From: Bacteroidota bacterium
GTDB lineage: Bacteria > Bacteroidota > Bacteroidia > B-17B0 > Aurantibacillaceae
Assembly (NCBI GenBank): GCA_025362395.1
Contig: JANYGK010000039.1
Coordinates: 1 to 35,917 of the forward strand
Direction: 5' to 3'
DNA: 35,917 bases
The translations under genes were made by a program, and so were the position numbers. Below the pieces are notes generated by a model. The model did not search any database. It saw only the letters and a list, made by a program, of their open reading frames with translations, and was not told the origin of the DNA. Shown piece by piece: positions 1-7,821 of the stretch. Each line of letters begins with the position of its first letter. Positions within the stretch are counted from its first letter, which is position 1.

Positions 1-1
1 A

Positions 2-2029
2 GCTTTTTTTACCAAATGGCTGGATGCGGCTGAATGGAAAAAATTATCTCCGAAAGAAAAAATTGACACTGTTCGTATCTTGTCAGACATCCGCGAGGGA
101 ATAGGAATGCCGCTTTCTATTAATACTGCTTTATCTTACAAAGAAGACAAAGGGATTATTAAATTTTACGATCCCTATGAGTTGATCACTTATCTAAATG
201 AAAATTGTGACCATGCAGCAGGCTTTGTATTGGAGGCTTTAGACGGTGAAAGCACCGTTATTATTGAAGGATTTATTGAGGGAAAAGAATTCTCCTGTAT
301 AGTTTTAGAAGATACCGATTCTAATAATAAAGTGATTGCATTGCCTCCTACAGAAATTCGTAAAGGAAAAGAATTGTTTGATTACAGAAGTAAATACCTT
401 CCCGGCTTATCACGTAAGATCACCCCGATTGAAGCGACTAACGATCAAATTAATGCAATCCGTAAAGAGTGTGAACGTTTGTTTTCGGAATTGTGTTTTG
501 ATGTATATGCGCGTATCGACGGCTTTTTAAGCAAAGACGGAAACGTGTTTTTAAACGATCCTAATACCACATCGGGTATGATGCCTTCCTCGTTTTTCTT
601 CCACCAGGCAGCAGAAATAGGATTAACGCCATCACAGTTCCTAACCTATATTATTCGTACGTCTATAAGTAAGCGTATTAAAAACAGTAAAGGGGCAGCA
701 GTTTACGAACCGTTACTTCATAAACTCGATCATTTTTTACATAATGAAAAACATGCCGTAAATAATAAAATTCCGGTAGCTGTAATCTTAGGCGGTTACT
801 CTTCCGAAAGGCACATCTCTGTTGAAAGCGGTAGAAATATTTTTGAAAAGCTGGCCTCTTCCGAAAAATACGCACCGATCCCCGTTTTTTTAACCGGCAA
901 TAATTCAGAACATTTAATGTATCAAATTCCTGTAAATGCCCTGTTAAAAGATAATGCAGATGATATTAAAGATAAAGTAGATAACCGGGAAATTCATCCG
1001 GTAGTCAAACACATTATTGAAGAATGCAAAGCCATTACCGAAAAATACGGTTCACCTAATAATTTAATTGCACCAAAAAAAGTATCTTATACTGATTTGG
1101 CAAAATTGGTAAAACAAGTATTTATAGCCCTTCACGGCCGCCCCGGCGAAGACGGTGCCGTTCAGGAACAGCTTGAGAAAGTGGGGTTAACCTATAACGG
1201 TTCAGGCAAAGAAAGCTCTTCCATTACGATTGATAAATACAAAACTAATGAGATACTTTTAAAGAACGGCTTCCTGGTTGCCAAACATTGTTTAATTACA
1301 GCCGATGATTGGAAAAACGACAAAGAGAATATAAAAAAATTATTACAGAACGACTATATATATCCCTTAATTGCAAAACCCGTTGATGACGGTTGTAGCA
1401 GCGCCGTAAAAAAAATAAAGAACTTTGAAGAATTTGAAGCCTTTGCAACACTCATCTTCCGGCAAACGGAAGAGTTTGATGCCAAAGCCGCTGAAACTTT
1501 ACATATAAAACCAAAAGAAGAATTTCCCCAAAAACAGGTGTTATTAGTAGAAGAGCTGATCGGCAAAAAAGGCGCAAAACATTTTCTGGAAGTAACAGGA
1601 GGAATGTTAACCCGCTTGAACGCAGCAGGTGAGGTTGAATACGAAGTGTTTGAAGCATCTGAAGCTTTGGCAGAAGGCGATATTTTAAGTCTGGAAGAGA
1701 AGTTTTTGGCAGGACAGGGACAAAATATTACACCAGCGCGGTATGCAAGAGATGCGCAAGAACGCCGGCAAATTTCGAATCAAGTAAAGGAAACATTGGG
1801 GGCCGCCGCCAAAGTGCTTAACATTATGGGATACTGCCGCATTGACGCCTTTGTTCGAATTTTTGATGCAGAACATGTAGAAGTCATTTTTATAGAAGTG
1901 AATTCATTGCCGGGCATGACACCTGCCACATGCATCTATCATCAGGCAGCCATTAATGGTTATAAGCCTTATAATTTCATTGATTCCATATTAGAATTCG
2001 GTAAAATAAGCATTAAAACCATCGCCTGA
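2..2029 (+). CDS. Tandem D-alanine--D-alanine ligase-like ATP-grasp protein (5' end cut by window)
   Basis: The reading frame is open from base 2, so this is the 3' part of a longer gene; the TTG at 80 is not a credible start. The 675 visible residues hold two ligase units. Residues 1 to about 230 are the C-terminal part of an ATP-grasp domain, ending in a DPNTTSGMMPSS segment that corresponds to the E-x-N-T-x-P-G-M metal-binding segment of D-Ala-D-Ala ligases, with Asp replacing Glu. A second, complete ligase starts near residue 258 (VAVILGGYSSERHISVESG, the Ddl N-terminal motif), continues through LHGRPGEDGAVQ and ends with EVNSLPGMTPAT, which keeps Glu and Asn. Ddl enzymes join two D-alanines for peptidoglycan precursors in the cytoplasm. 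Whether both halves are active, or one makes another ligation, cannot be told. The ligase superfamily is clear; the substrate is inferred. Confidence 0.85.
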   Translation, partial: AFFTKWLDAAEWKKLSPKEKIDTVRILSDIREGIGMPLSINTALSYKEDKGIIKFYDPYELITYLNENCDHAAGFVLEALDGESTVIIEGFIEGKEFSCIVLEDTDSNNKVIALPPTEIRKGKELFDYRSKYLPGLSRKITPIEATNDQINAIRKECERLFSELCFDVYARIDGFLSKDGNVFLNDPNTTSGMMPSSFFFHQAAEIGLTPSQFLTYIIRTSISKRIKNSKGAAVYEPLLHKLDHFLHNEKHAVNNKIPVAVILGGYSSERHISVESGRNIFEKLASSEKYAPIPVFLTGNNSEHLMYQIPVNALLKDNADDIKDKVDNREIHPVVKHIIEECKAITEKYGSPNNLIAPKKVSYTDLAKLVKQVFIALHGRPGEDGAVQEQLEKVGLTYNGSGKESSSITIDKYKTNEILLKNGFLVAKHCLITADDWKNDKENIKKLLQNDYIYPLIAKPVDDGCSSAVKKIKNFEEFEAFATLIFRQTEEFDAKAAETLHIKPKEEFPQKQVLLVEELIGKKGAKHFLEVTGGMLTRLNAAGEVEYEVFEASEALAEGDILSLEEKFLAGQGQNITPARYARDAQERRQISNQVKETLGAAAKVLNIMGYCRIDAFVRIFDAEHVEVIFIEVNSLPGMTPATCIYHQAAINGYKPYNFIDSILEFGKISIKTIA

Positions 2030-2081
2030 TTCGCATCGTAAATCCGGAAAGATCTTGATCTGCCTAAAAACGGCTTTAACG

Positions 2082-2101
2082 ATATCTAATGATATTTTTT
2101 T
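2082..2101 (+). terminator. Weak candidate terminator after the ligase gene
   Basis: A 5-bp stem ATATC/GATAT with a 4-nt loop runs directly into seven T residues, 53 bases after the ligase stop codon. The stem is short and AT-rich, so this is only a candidate. Confidence 0.3.
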
Positions 2102-2142
2102 ATAGTAAAATGTGCAACCGTAACCTGTTTTTCAACATCAGT

Positions 2143-2228
2143 AATTGGTTTGTATTTTGTTGCTTATCAATTAATTGTAGTTTAATTAACCGATTATTAA
2201 CATGTGATAAACATGTAAGAAACCAATT
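2143..2228. other. Non-coding region with a paired AACATGT motif inside an inverted repeat
   Basis: The 303-base gap between the ligase gene and the next gene (2030-2332) holds no gene that I can support. Within it AACATGT occurs at 2199-2205 and 2210-2216, exactly 11 bases apart, one helical turn; each copy contains the palindrome ACATGT. A 9-bp inverted repeat, AATTGGTTT (2143-2151) and AAACCAATT (2220-2228), encloses the pair. It lies about 70-100 bases upstream of the promoter at 2299, so it could be an operator. In such AT-rich DNA, chance is possible. Confidence 0.25.
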
Positions 2229-2298
2229 ATAAACAATTTTTAAATATATCAAATACCTTCATTCGTCTAATAAGTTATTTTATTAACAATTATCGGTG

Positions 2299-2306
2299 TA
2301 CCTTTG
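2299..2306 (+). promoter_or_regulatory. Bacteroidota -7 promoter element (TACCTTTG)
   Basis: The sequence is an exact match to the TAnnTTTG element used by the Bacteroidota primary sigma factor, 27 bases before the ATG of the 145-aa gene. No clear -33 TTTG lies at the expected distance. Confidence 0.6.
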
Positions 2307-2332
2307 TTAATAACTGTAAAGGTACCATAAAC

Positions 2333-2770
2333 ATGTTTGAGATATTAAAAAGCTTCGAAAGTAAATTCGGTTCTCTTAAAAAAAAGGGACTTAGAATTGA
2401 AGGATTATCAATGATCGACCCAAAACGTAAGAAACATGTGATCATGATTTCTAAACCGTTTTTATTCGACAACCGTCAATTACCAAAATCTTACGAAGGG
2501 TTAGAGATTAAATCTAAAATAGAAGGTGGTTTACCGGAAGAATTTAAAATCGAAAAAGAAGCGATAAAAAAAGATTACTTATGGGCGCCAAACAAATTCG
2601 AGAAATTTGTGGACCGTTGCTCAGAAGATATTAAAAAACAATTCGGAAATCCAAACATGTCAAGATCAGAAATGTTAGATGCGTTGGCATTCGGTAGCTT
2701 CGAAGATCACAAGAAAAAAACATTAACGCTTATTGCAGAAGGTAAAATTCCTGCAATCAGCTTAAATTAA
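2333..2770 (+). CDS. Hypothetical basic protein, 145 aa
   Basis: I do not recognise a family. The protein is lysine-rich, lacks a signal peptide or membrane segment, and so is probably cytoplasmic. It begins MFEILKSFESKF and has an amphipathic, charged middle part (LEIKSKIEGGLPEEFKIEKEA) and a C-terminal helix-like part (MSRSEMLDALAFGSF). It is a single-gene unit: a TACCTTTG promoter lies at 2299-2306 and a good intrinsic terminator at 2827-2854. The ATG at 2333 fits the promoter position. Codon use looks like that of its neighbours. Its compact transcription unit argues for a real, possibly well expressed gene. No function is proposed. Confidence 0.75.
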   Translation: MFEILKSFESKFGSLKKKGLRIEGLSMIDPKRKKHVIMISKPFLFDNRQLPKSYEGLEIKSKIEGGLPEEFKIEKEAIKKDYLWAPNKFEKFVDRCSEDIKKQFGNPNMSRSEMLDALAFGSFEDHKKKTLTLIAEGKIPAISLN

Positions 2771-2826
2771 GATACAGCAATTGACTAGGGTATAATTAAG
2801 GGTTAAACTTTTTAAATTGCTTAAAG

Positions 2827-2854
2827 ATCCTCTCAGAAATGAGGGGATTTTTTT
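2827..2854 (+). terminator. Intrinsic terminator
   Basis: ATCCTCTC (2827-2834) pairs with GAGGGGAT (2841-2848) over 8 bp with one G.T wobble and a 6-nt loop, followed by a T tract to 2854. It ends the 145-aa gene's unit and separates it from signal peptidase. Confidence 0.8.
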
Positions 2855-2929
2855 ATGAAGTAGTTTTAAATATAATACACAGGCGCATAAAAAATAATAG
2901 AGATGTGCATTACAAAAATGCATTTTATG

Positions 2930-2937
2930 CACCTTTG
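2930..2937 (+). promoter_or_regulatory. Possible -7 element CACCTTTG overlapping the lepB start
   Basis: CACCTTTG differs from TAnnTTTG at one base. Its last base is the G of the only reasonable start codon (GTG 2937), so the promoter and that start cannot both be right unless the promoter lies elsewhere. Confidence 0.3.
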
Positions 2938-4043
2938 TGGTTAATAAGGTTTACTTTTTATTACCAACCTTTTTTGGTTACCTTTGGTTTATAGCTTGCA
3001 CTTTGGAAAGAATCCTGAAACATAAGAAAACACTGATTGAATGGGCAAAAGCTATTGGTATTTCTTTTTTCTGCGTACTGATTATTCGTACTTTTTTCTT
3101 TGAAATTTCTCCTGTCAGCTCTCCGTCAATGGAGCAGGGCTTATTAACGGGCGATTTTATGTTCATCAATAAACTCTCCTATGGGCCGCGTTTACCAAGG
3201 ACTTTATTAAGCATTCCTTTTGTAAACCAAAAGTTTTATTCCTCATTGTTCTCATTACCCTATCTGCGGTTATTTGGCAGCCCAAGCGTGGAACGGAATG
3301 ATATAGTGGTTTTCAATTATCCCCAAGAAGACGAGCATCCGGTTGATCACCGCACCTATTTTGTAAAACGTTGCGTGGCTATTGCAGGCGACAGTCTTAA
3401 GATTGTAAACGGGGAAGTGTATGTTAATAATCAGTCGGTTGATATTGAAGAAACGCTTCAATATAATTACCACATAAAGTCAGATACAGTTTTGGACTCA
3501 CTATTTATGGCACATTATAATATACATGAAGGCGGTAAGATCTCCGATAACAATGATTACTCTTTCACCTTAACCAAGGCACTGGCAGACACCTTAAAGA
3601 GCAAAACCTATATAGTAAGCATTGAAAAAAACACGGAGAAAAAAGAAATGTGGGATGAATTTGTGTTCCCTTTCAATAATAGGTACAAATGGAATGTTGA
3701 TAATTACGGCCCTTTGAAAATTCCCGCTGAAGGCGATACGATACGTTTGGATACGGTTAATCTTTGTTTTTTTGTGCGAATTATTTCCGTGTACGAAGGA
3801 AATATACTTGAATTAAAAAAGGATTCTATTTATATTAATAATAAGGCTGTCTCAATGTATGTTATTAAACAGAATTATTATTTTATGATAGGTGATAACC
3901 GTCATAACTCCCGGGATAGCCGCCATTGGGGCTTCGTACCTGAGGATCATATTATCGGTAAAGCAACCCGAATTATTTATTCTGCCGACAAATTATACCA
4001 TACAGGTGTGCGGTGGGGCAGGATTTTTAAAGGCATTCAGTAA
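2937..4043 (+). CDS. lepB: Signal peptidase I
   Basis: This inner-membrane serine protease removes signal peptides from exported proteins. After N-terminal hydrophobic segments (about residues 5-21 and 36-57) comes SSPSMEQGLLTGDFMFINK, with catalytic Ser64 just before Met65. The general-base lysine is Lys144 in YFVKRCVAIAGD. The C-terminal box GDNRHNSRDSRHWG lies at about residues 318-331. The family usually has a beta-rich periplasmic domain; here about 170 residues separate the Lys box from the last box, the long form common in Bacteroidota. The start is uncertain. No in-frame ATG precedes the catalytic Ser; the frame opens at 2901 after a TAG, and GTG 2937 is the best option. The WbqC gene begins directly at the stop codon, so the two are translationally coupled. 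Confidence 0.92.
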   Translation: MVNKVYFLLPTFFGYLWFIACTLERILKHKKTLIEWAKAIGISFFCVLIIRTFFFEISPVSSPSMEQGLLTGDFMFINKLSYGPRLPRTLLSIPFVNQKFYSSLFSLPYLRLFGSPSVERNDIVVFNYPQEDEHPVDHRTYFVKRCVAIAGDSLKIVNGEVYVNNQSVDIEETLQYNYHIKSDTVLDSLFMAHYNIHEGGKISDNNDYSFTLTKALADTLKSKTYIVSIEKNTEKKEMWDEFVFPFNNRYKWNVDNYGPLKIPAEGDTIRLDTVNLCFFVRIISVYEGNILELKKDSIYINNKAVSMYVIKQNYYFMIGDNRHNSRDSRHWGFVPEDHIIGKATRIIYSADKLYHTGVRWGRIFKGIQ

Positions 4044-4655
4044 ATGAATATAAATGAAGTGCTTTTATCAACCGCTTATTTACCGAATTTAGAGTATTTA
4101 AATAAGGTTATAAATAGTAGTACTGTTTATATAGATGCACATGAACATTTTGTAAAACAAACGTACCGTAACCGCTGCGAAATATTAACAGCTATGGGTA
4201 AGCTCATATTATCAATACCTTTGCTTAAGCAATCGGATAAAGAAATCATTACCAAAAAACGAATTTCGTATGCTGAGAATTGGCAACAACAACATTGGCG
4301 TTCTATAACAGGCGCTTATAAGAACTCACCTTACTTCGAGTTTTTTGAAGATGACTTCAAACCTTTTTACGACACTAAATACGAATTTTTATTCGACTAC
4401 AATTTAGAATTTCTTAAAGTTATTTTGCACATCCTAAGAACAAAGAAAGACATTCAGTTAACACATGAGTATGAAGTAAATCCGTTTCAAATAGTTGATC
4501 TCAGGGATTTAAGTTCAGAAAATAATTTTAATAAAGTATCTGTAACTCCCTATTATCAAGTATTTGAAGGTAAATCCGGCTTTACGCCAAACCTGAGTTG
4601 CATCGATGCTTTATTTAATGTAGGGTTAGAAACATTAAGTCTTTCAGGTTTTTAA
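4044..4655 (+). CDS. WbqC-like family protein
   Basis: The 203-aa protein fits the WbqC-like family (Pfam WbqC): an N-terminal LLSTAYLPNLEYL segment, then HEHFVKQTYRNRCEILTAMG, LSIPLL, and WQQQHWRSITGAYKNSPYFEFFEDD, which are the family's conserved blocks. WbqC proteins are linked by genomic context to polysaccharide synthesis, but their reaction is not established. The ATG starts on the base after the lepB stop, so it is co-transcribed and coupled with signal peptidase; this lepB-WbqC order is recurrent in Bacteroidota. The last six codons and the stop lie within a long inverted repeat (4635-4670), so the 3' end of the message forms a hairpin. Confidence 0.88.
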   Translation: MNINEVLLSTAYLPNLEYLNKVINSSTVYIDAHEHFVKQTYRNRCEILTAMGKLILSIPLLKQSDKEIITKKRISYAENWQQQHWRSITGAYKNSPYFEFFEDDFKPFYDTKYEFLFDYNLEFLKVILHILRTKKDIQLTHEYEVNPFQIVDLRDLSSENNFNKVSVTPYYQVFEGKSGFTPNLSCIDALFNVGLETLSLSGF

Positions 4656-4670
4656 TCCTGAAAGACTTAA
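4635..4670. terminator. 14-bp perfect inverted repeat between convergent genes
   Basis: TTAAGTCTTTCAGG (4635-4648) and CCTGAAAGACTTAA (4657-4670) pair perfectly with an 8-nt T-rich loop. The WbqC stop codon (4653-4655) lies in the loop, and the minus-strand phosphatase gene ends 4 bases away. A shared bidirectional transcript end is likely, although no long U tract follows on either strand. Confidence 0.55.
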
Positions 4671-4674
4671 TTAA

Positions 4675-5835
4675 TTATATCCTTATGCCTATTACTAATA
4701 CGTCATCTGTTTGGTCATTATCCTGTTTCCAGTTATTGAACGAGTAATCCAAAAACGCTTCCTGTTCATCCATGCTCATATCGTTCACGGTTTTTAGAAG
4801 GTCTTTAAAATTAGATTTATTTAATTTTTTATTCTTCTCGCCGCCAAACTGATCAATGAAACCGTCTGTATACAAATAAATACAATCATCTTTATGCAAA
4901 GTGAAAGTTGTATTGATAAATTTTTTTTCAATGCCCGAGTAAAATCCTATCGGGTACCTGCTGCCTTTCAATTCAATCATTTCATCGCCTCTTGTGATCA
5001 TAACAGATCTGAAAGCACCGGCAAATACAAGTTCATTACTTTCTTTATCGATACGTATTAATGAAACATCCATGCCGTCACTAAAGGCTTCATCGGGATT
5101 TTTATTGATCACCTTCTCTAATTCTTTATCTAATGTTTTTAAGATTGTAGAAGGATCTGTGATCTCTTTATTAATAAATACTTCTTTAAATATAGAATTG
5201 GCAACCATGCTCATCATGGCGCCCGGAACCCCGTGTCCTGTACAATCTATAGCGGCAATGTAGTTAAATTGTTCGTCTTCATAAAACCAATAGTAGTCTC
5301 CGCTTACAATATCTTTAGGCTTGTATAATAAAAACGATTCAGTAAAATAAGTTGCCAATTGTTCAGGCGTTTGTAAAATAGATTTTTGGATCCGCTGAGC
5401 GTAGTAAATACTATCGGTAATATCTTTGTTTTGTTGAAGCAATTGTTTATTGCTTTCTATCAATCGTTTTTCATTATGTTTTTTATCCGTAATATCATAG
5501 CCTACGCCGATTAATTGCCCATCATTTAAATAAGAAACATTCCATCTTACCCATTTTCTTCCACCGGCAGACGTGCGTAGCTCATGCTCAAATGTTTGCG
5601 TGGAAACCTGTTGATTTTTAAACGTCTGTAAGATTTTATGTTTGACCAATTCTCCTTCTGGCTTCGAAAAACGGGTCATTTCCCACCAGTTATTACCGAT
5701 CAGGTCTTTTGAATTGTAGCCCAGCAGTTGTTGAGCTGATTTACTCACGTAATCTATGCTTCCGTCATTATTTAAAACGACGATCAGTGTATTTAGTTTA
5801 TCCAGGATTTGATCCTGTATATCAATTGCAAACAT
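4675..5835 (-). CDS. PAS domain and SpoIIE-type (PP2C) serine phosphatase
   Basis: Residues about 12-118 form a PAS sensor domain (VVLNNDGSIDYVSKSAQQLLGY ... GVGYDITDKKH, typical of PAS with a PAC end). A short coiled-coil linker follows (about 118-140), then a SpoIIE/RsbU-type phosphatase from about 145 to 386. The acidic metal-binding positions are present: SGDYYW (Asp180), DCTGHGVPG (Asp197), YLYTDGFID and the terminal DQTDDVLV (Asp377/378). Such proteins dephosphorylate anti-sigma antagonists or similar partners in response to a signal; no anti-sigma, STAS or kinase gene lies next to it, so the partner is unknown. There is no signal peptide or membrane segment, so it is cytoplasmic. It appears to be a single-gene unit with a 5' leader of roughly 125 bases. 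Confidence 0.9.
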   Translation of the reverse strand: MFAIDIQDQILDKLNTLIVVLNNDGSIDYVSKSAQQLLGYNSKDLIGNNWWEMTRFSKPEGELVKHKILQTFKNQQVSTQTFEHELRTSAGGRKWVRWNVSYLNDGQLIGVGYDITDKKHNEKRLIESNKQLLQQNKDITDSIYYAQRIQKSILQTPEQLATYFTESFLLYKPKDIVSGDYYWFYEDEQFNYIAAIDCTGHGVPGAMMSMVANSIFKEVFINKEITDPSTILKTLDKELEKVINKNPDEAFSDGMDVSLIRIDKESNELVFAGAFRSVMITRGDEMIELKGSRYPIGFYSGIEKKFINTTFTLHKDDCIYLYTDGFIDQFGGEKNKKLNKSNFKDLLKTVNDMSMDEQEAFLDYSFNNWKQDNDQTDDVLVIGIRI

Positions 5836-5963
5836 TGTAAAATTTTTAAAGAAAAATAAATTGAGAAAATGCCGGAAATTAGCGCATTAAGCAGCAATAC
5901 CACATACTAAAGGGTCTGCTGCAACTCATTCGATTGATATACACGGTTGTGTTTTTCACATAG

Positions 5964-5997
5964 CAAATATAAGAGAAATTTTATATCTCCAAATATA
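5964..5997 (-). promoter_or_regulatory. Promoter of the PAS-SpoIIE gene (minus strand)
   Basis: On the minus strand TATATTTG (5964-5971) matches TAnnTTTG, and a TTTG (5990-5993) lies 18 bases upstream as a -33 element. The same octamer recurs at 5990-5997 with another TTTG 17 bases further up (6015-6018), so two tandem promoters are possible. AT-rich context lowers confidence. Confidence 0.45.
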
Positions 5998-6036
5998 TTT
6001 GCAATAAATTAATGCAAAATTAAATAGGTAAGAGGT

Positions 6037-6663
6037 CTAATGAAGCTTGGTACTGATCAAACTGATGAACTCCTTTCGTGTCGCATCTTTAAGAAATTCG
6101 CCTGTAAATGCCGAGGTTGTAGTAACACTGTTTTGTTTTTGTATACCACGCATTTGCATGCATAAGTGAGAGCATTCAATCACAACAGCAACACCTAAAG
6201 GTTGTAATGTGTTTTGCAGGCAATCTCTTATTTCGTTGGTTAAACGTTCCTGTACCTGAAGTCTCCTTGCAAACGCATCCACAACACGCGGTAATTTACT
6301 AAGTCCTACAATATATCCGTTGGGAATATAGGCAATATGCGCTTTACCGAAGAAAGGTAATAAATGATGTTCGCATAAGCTGTAAACTTCAATATCTTTT
6401 ACGATTACCATTTGGCTGTAATCTTCTTTAAACATAGCTGACCGTAATATTTCTGAAGGGTTCAGATCATAGCCCTGAGTAAGAAATTGCATTGCTTTAG
6501 CCGCTCTTACAGGTGTTTTAACAAGTCCTTCACGATCCGGGTTCTCGCCCACGTCATCTAAAATGTTTTTATACATGTCAGACATGGACTCCACTAATTT
6601 ATCATTGTATTGATCAATTTTCTTGTAGCCTGTCAGCTCATGTTCAAATTCTTCATTCAGCAT
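6037..6663 (-). CDS. folE: GTP cyclohydrolase I
   Basis: The 208-aa enzyme opens the GTP ring to give 7,8-dihydroneopterin triphosphate, the first step of folate, queuosine and biopterin synthesis. The zinc ligands are visible: Cys97 and His100 in [10 protein letters not shown] and Cys168 in [33 protein letters not shown] is the conserved helix region, here spanning residues 120-142. Length matches the bacterial family. It lies 41 bases downstream of the PTPS-family gene on the same strand, so the pair probably forms an operon that uses the promoter at 7132-7139. This points to a dedicated pterin path, although this may also be the folate enzyme of the cell. Confidence 0.96.
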   Translation of the reverse strand: MLNEEFEHELTGYKKIDQYNDKLVESMSDMYKNILDDVGENPDREGLVKTPVRAAKAMQFLTQGYDLNPSEILRSAMFKEDYSQMVIVKDIEVYSLCEHHLLPFFGKAHIAYIPNGYIVGLSKLPRVVDAFARRLQVQERLTNEIRDCLQNTLQPLGVAVVIECSHLCMQMRGIQKQNSVTTTSAFTGEFLKDATRKEFISLISTKLH

Positions 6664-6704
6664 ATTAAAAGTTTTTTAAGATAACAGTAAAAGGACTGAA
6701 ATGT

Positions 6705-7115
6705 TTATTCGCCGAAATATTCAACGTAATTACTCTCGGTTTCACATAATTTAATGCAATGTAAAGCGGCACCCATGTGTTTTATTTTATCGGCTAAAAT
6801 GTTCCAGATAAACAACGTTACATTCTCTGTAGACGGCATTACGTCCATTCCTTCTACGTCTAAATTTAAATTTTTATGATCCAGCACATCCGTCACATCT
6901 CTCCTTATTAAAGTGCTCAGCTCTTTTAAATTAACTACAAACCCGGTATCGGGATTTATGTTTCCTTTTACGGTAACAAACAGGTCGTAGTTATGTCCGT
7001 GCCAGTTTTTATTGGCACATTTGCCAAATACGGCTTCGTTTTTTTCTTCGCTCCAACCCGGATTAAATAATTTGTGTGCAGCGTTGAAATGTTCTTTGCG
7101 GGTAATATAAATCAT
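6705..7115 (-). CDS. 6-pyruvoyltetrahydropterin synthase / QueD family protein
   Basis: The 136-aa protein acts on dihydroneopterin triphosphate. Zinc ligands are His14 (HFNAAH), His39 and His41 (WHGHNY); the catalytic triad is Cys33, Asp79 and His80 (VLDHKNLN), and Glu125 (CETESNY) would anchor the pterin. The spacing from Cys33 to the HGH is five residues (C-x5-HGHNY), as in animal PTPS, whereas typical QueD has C-x3-HGH. By established family rules this favours 6-pyruvoyltetrahydropterin (biopterin-type) chemistry over 6-carboxytetrahydropterin, but promiscuity is known. folE follows on the same strand, which supports a shared path. The promoter abuts that of mqnB. Confidence 0.9.
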   Translation of the reverse strand: MIYITRKEHFNAAHKLFNPGWSEEKNEAVFGKCANKNWHGHNYDLFVTVKGNINPDTGFVVNLKELSTLIRRDVTDVLDHKNLNLDVEGMDVMPSTENVTLFIWNILADKIKHMGAALHCIKLCETESNYVEYFGE

Positions 7116-7123
7116 AGTAAATT

Positions 7124-7131
7124 TAGCTTTG
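7124..7131 (+). promoter_or_regulatory. -7 promoter element TAGCTTTG for mqnB
   Basis: It is an exact TAnnTTTG match 18 bases before the mqnB ATG (7150) and touches the oppositely directed element at 7132-7139. Confidence 0.6.
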
Positions 7132-7139
7132 CAAAAATA
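7132..7139 (-). promoter_or_regulatory. -7 promoter element TATTTTTG for the PTPS-folE operon
   Basis: On the minus strand this is an exact TAnnTTTG match, 16 bases before the PTPS ATG, and back-to-back with the mqnB element. The 5' leader would be about 10 bases. Confidence 0.55.
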
Positions 7140-7149
7140 CTAATTATAA

Positions 7150-7812
7150 ATGAAAATCCTTATTGTATCTGCCACACACTTTGAAGTCAAGCCGCTATTG
7201 GATTATCTTGAAATTGAATATGCAGCCCCCGGTCTGCATGTATCCGCTAAAAACCTTGCAAGTAAAGATATTAGGGTACTTATTACAGGAGTTGGCATGG
7301 TAAATACTGCTTATATGATGGGACGTTACACAAACACCTTATACGACCTTATTATAAACGCAGGCGTATGCGGAGCATTTAATACAGCAACGACACCGGG
7401 AGATTTAGTGCAGGTAACAACGGATGTCCTTAGTGAATTAGGCGCGGAAGATGACGACACATTTTTAACCTACGATGCATTAAATTTACCGGGAGAACAT
7501 ATTTTTTCCAATCATTTGAAAGAGTCGTTTAGTAAGATAGATATTTTGAAGAAAGTAAAAGGTATTACCGTAAATACAGTTCACGGTAATGAGAGGTCCA
7601 TTGAAAAAGTAAAACAATTGTATAACCCGGATGTTGAAAGTATGGAAGGAGCAGCGTTTTATGCTTGCTGCAAGCATGTGGGAGAAAATTATACGCAGGT
7701 AAGAGCCATTTCTAATTACGTGGAAAAACGAGATAAAAGCAAATGGCAAATGCCTTTAGCAATTAAAAACTTAAATGATTTTTTAATTGATTTGATAAAC
7801 GATAAACTCTGA
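7150..7812 (+). CDS. mqnB: Futalosine hydrolase
   Basis: MqnB removes hypoxanthine from futalosine to give dehypoxanthine futalosine in the futalosine menaquinone pathway. The 220-aa protein has the nucleoside phosphorylase-like fold signatures: ILIVSATHFEVKPLL at the N-terminus, INAGVCGAF for base binding, and VESMEGAAFYACC with the catalytic-region Glu. Its assignment over a general MTA/SAH nucleosidase is supported by mqnD immediately downstream (79 bases) and mqnC at 14192. The ATG at 7150 follows the TAGCTTTG promoter. It is cytoplasmic. Confidence 0.93.
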   Translation: MKILIVSATHFEVKPLLDYLEIEYAAPGLHVSAKNLASKDIRVLITGVGMVNTAYMMGRYTNTLYDLIINAGVCGAFNTATTPGDLVQVTTDVLSELGAEDDDTFLTYDALNLPGEHIFSNHLKESFSKIDILKKVKGITVNTVHGNERSIEKVKQLYNPDVESMEGAAFYACCKHVGENYTQVRAISNYVEKRDKSKWQMPLAIKNLNDFLIDLINDKL

Positions 7813-7821
7813 AATTATACT

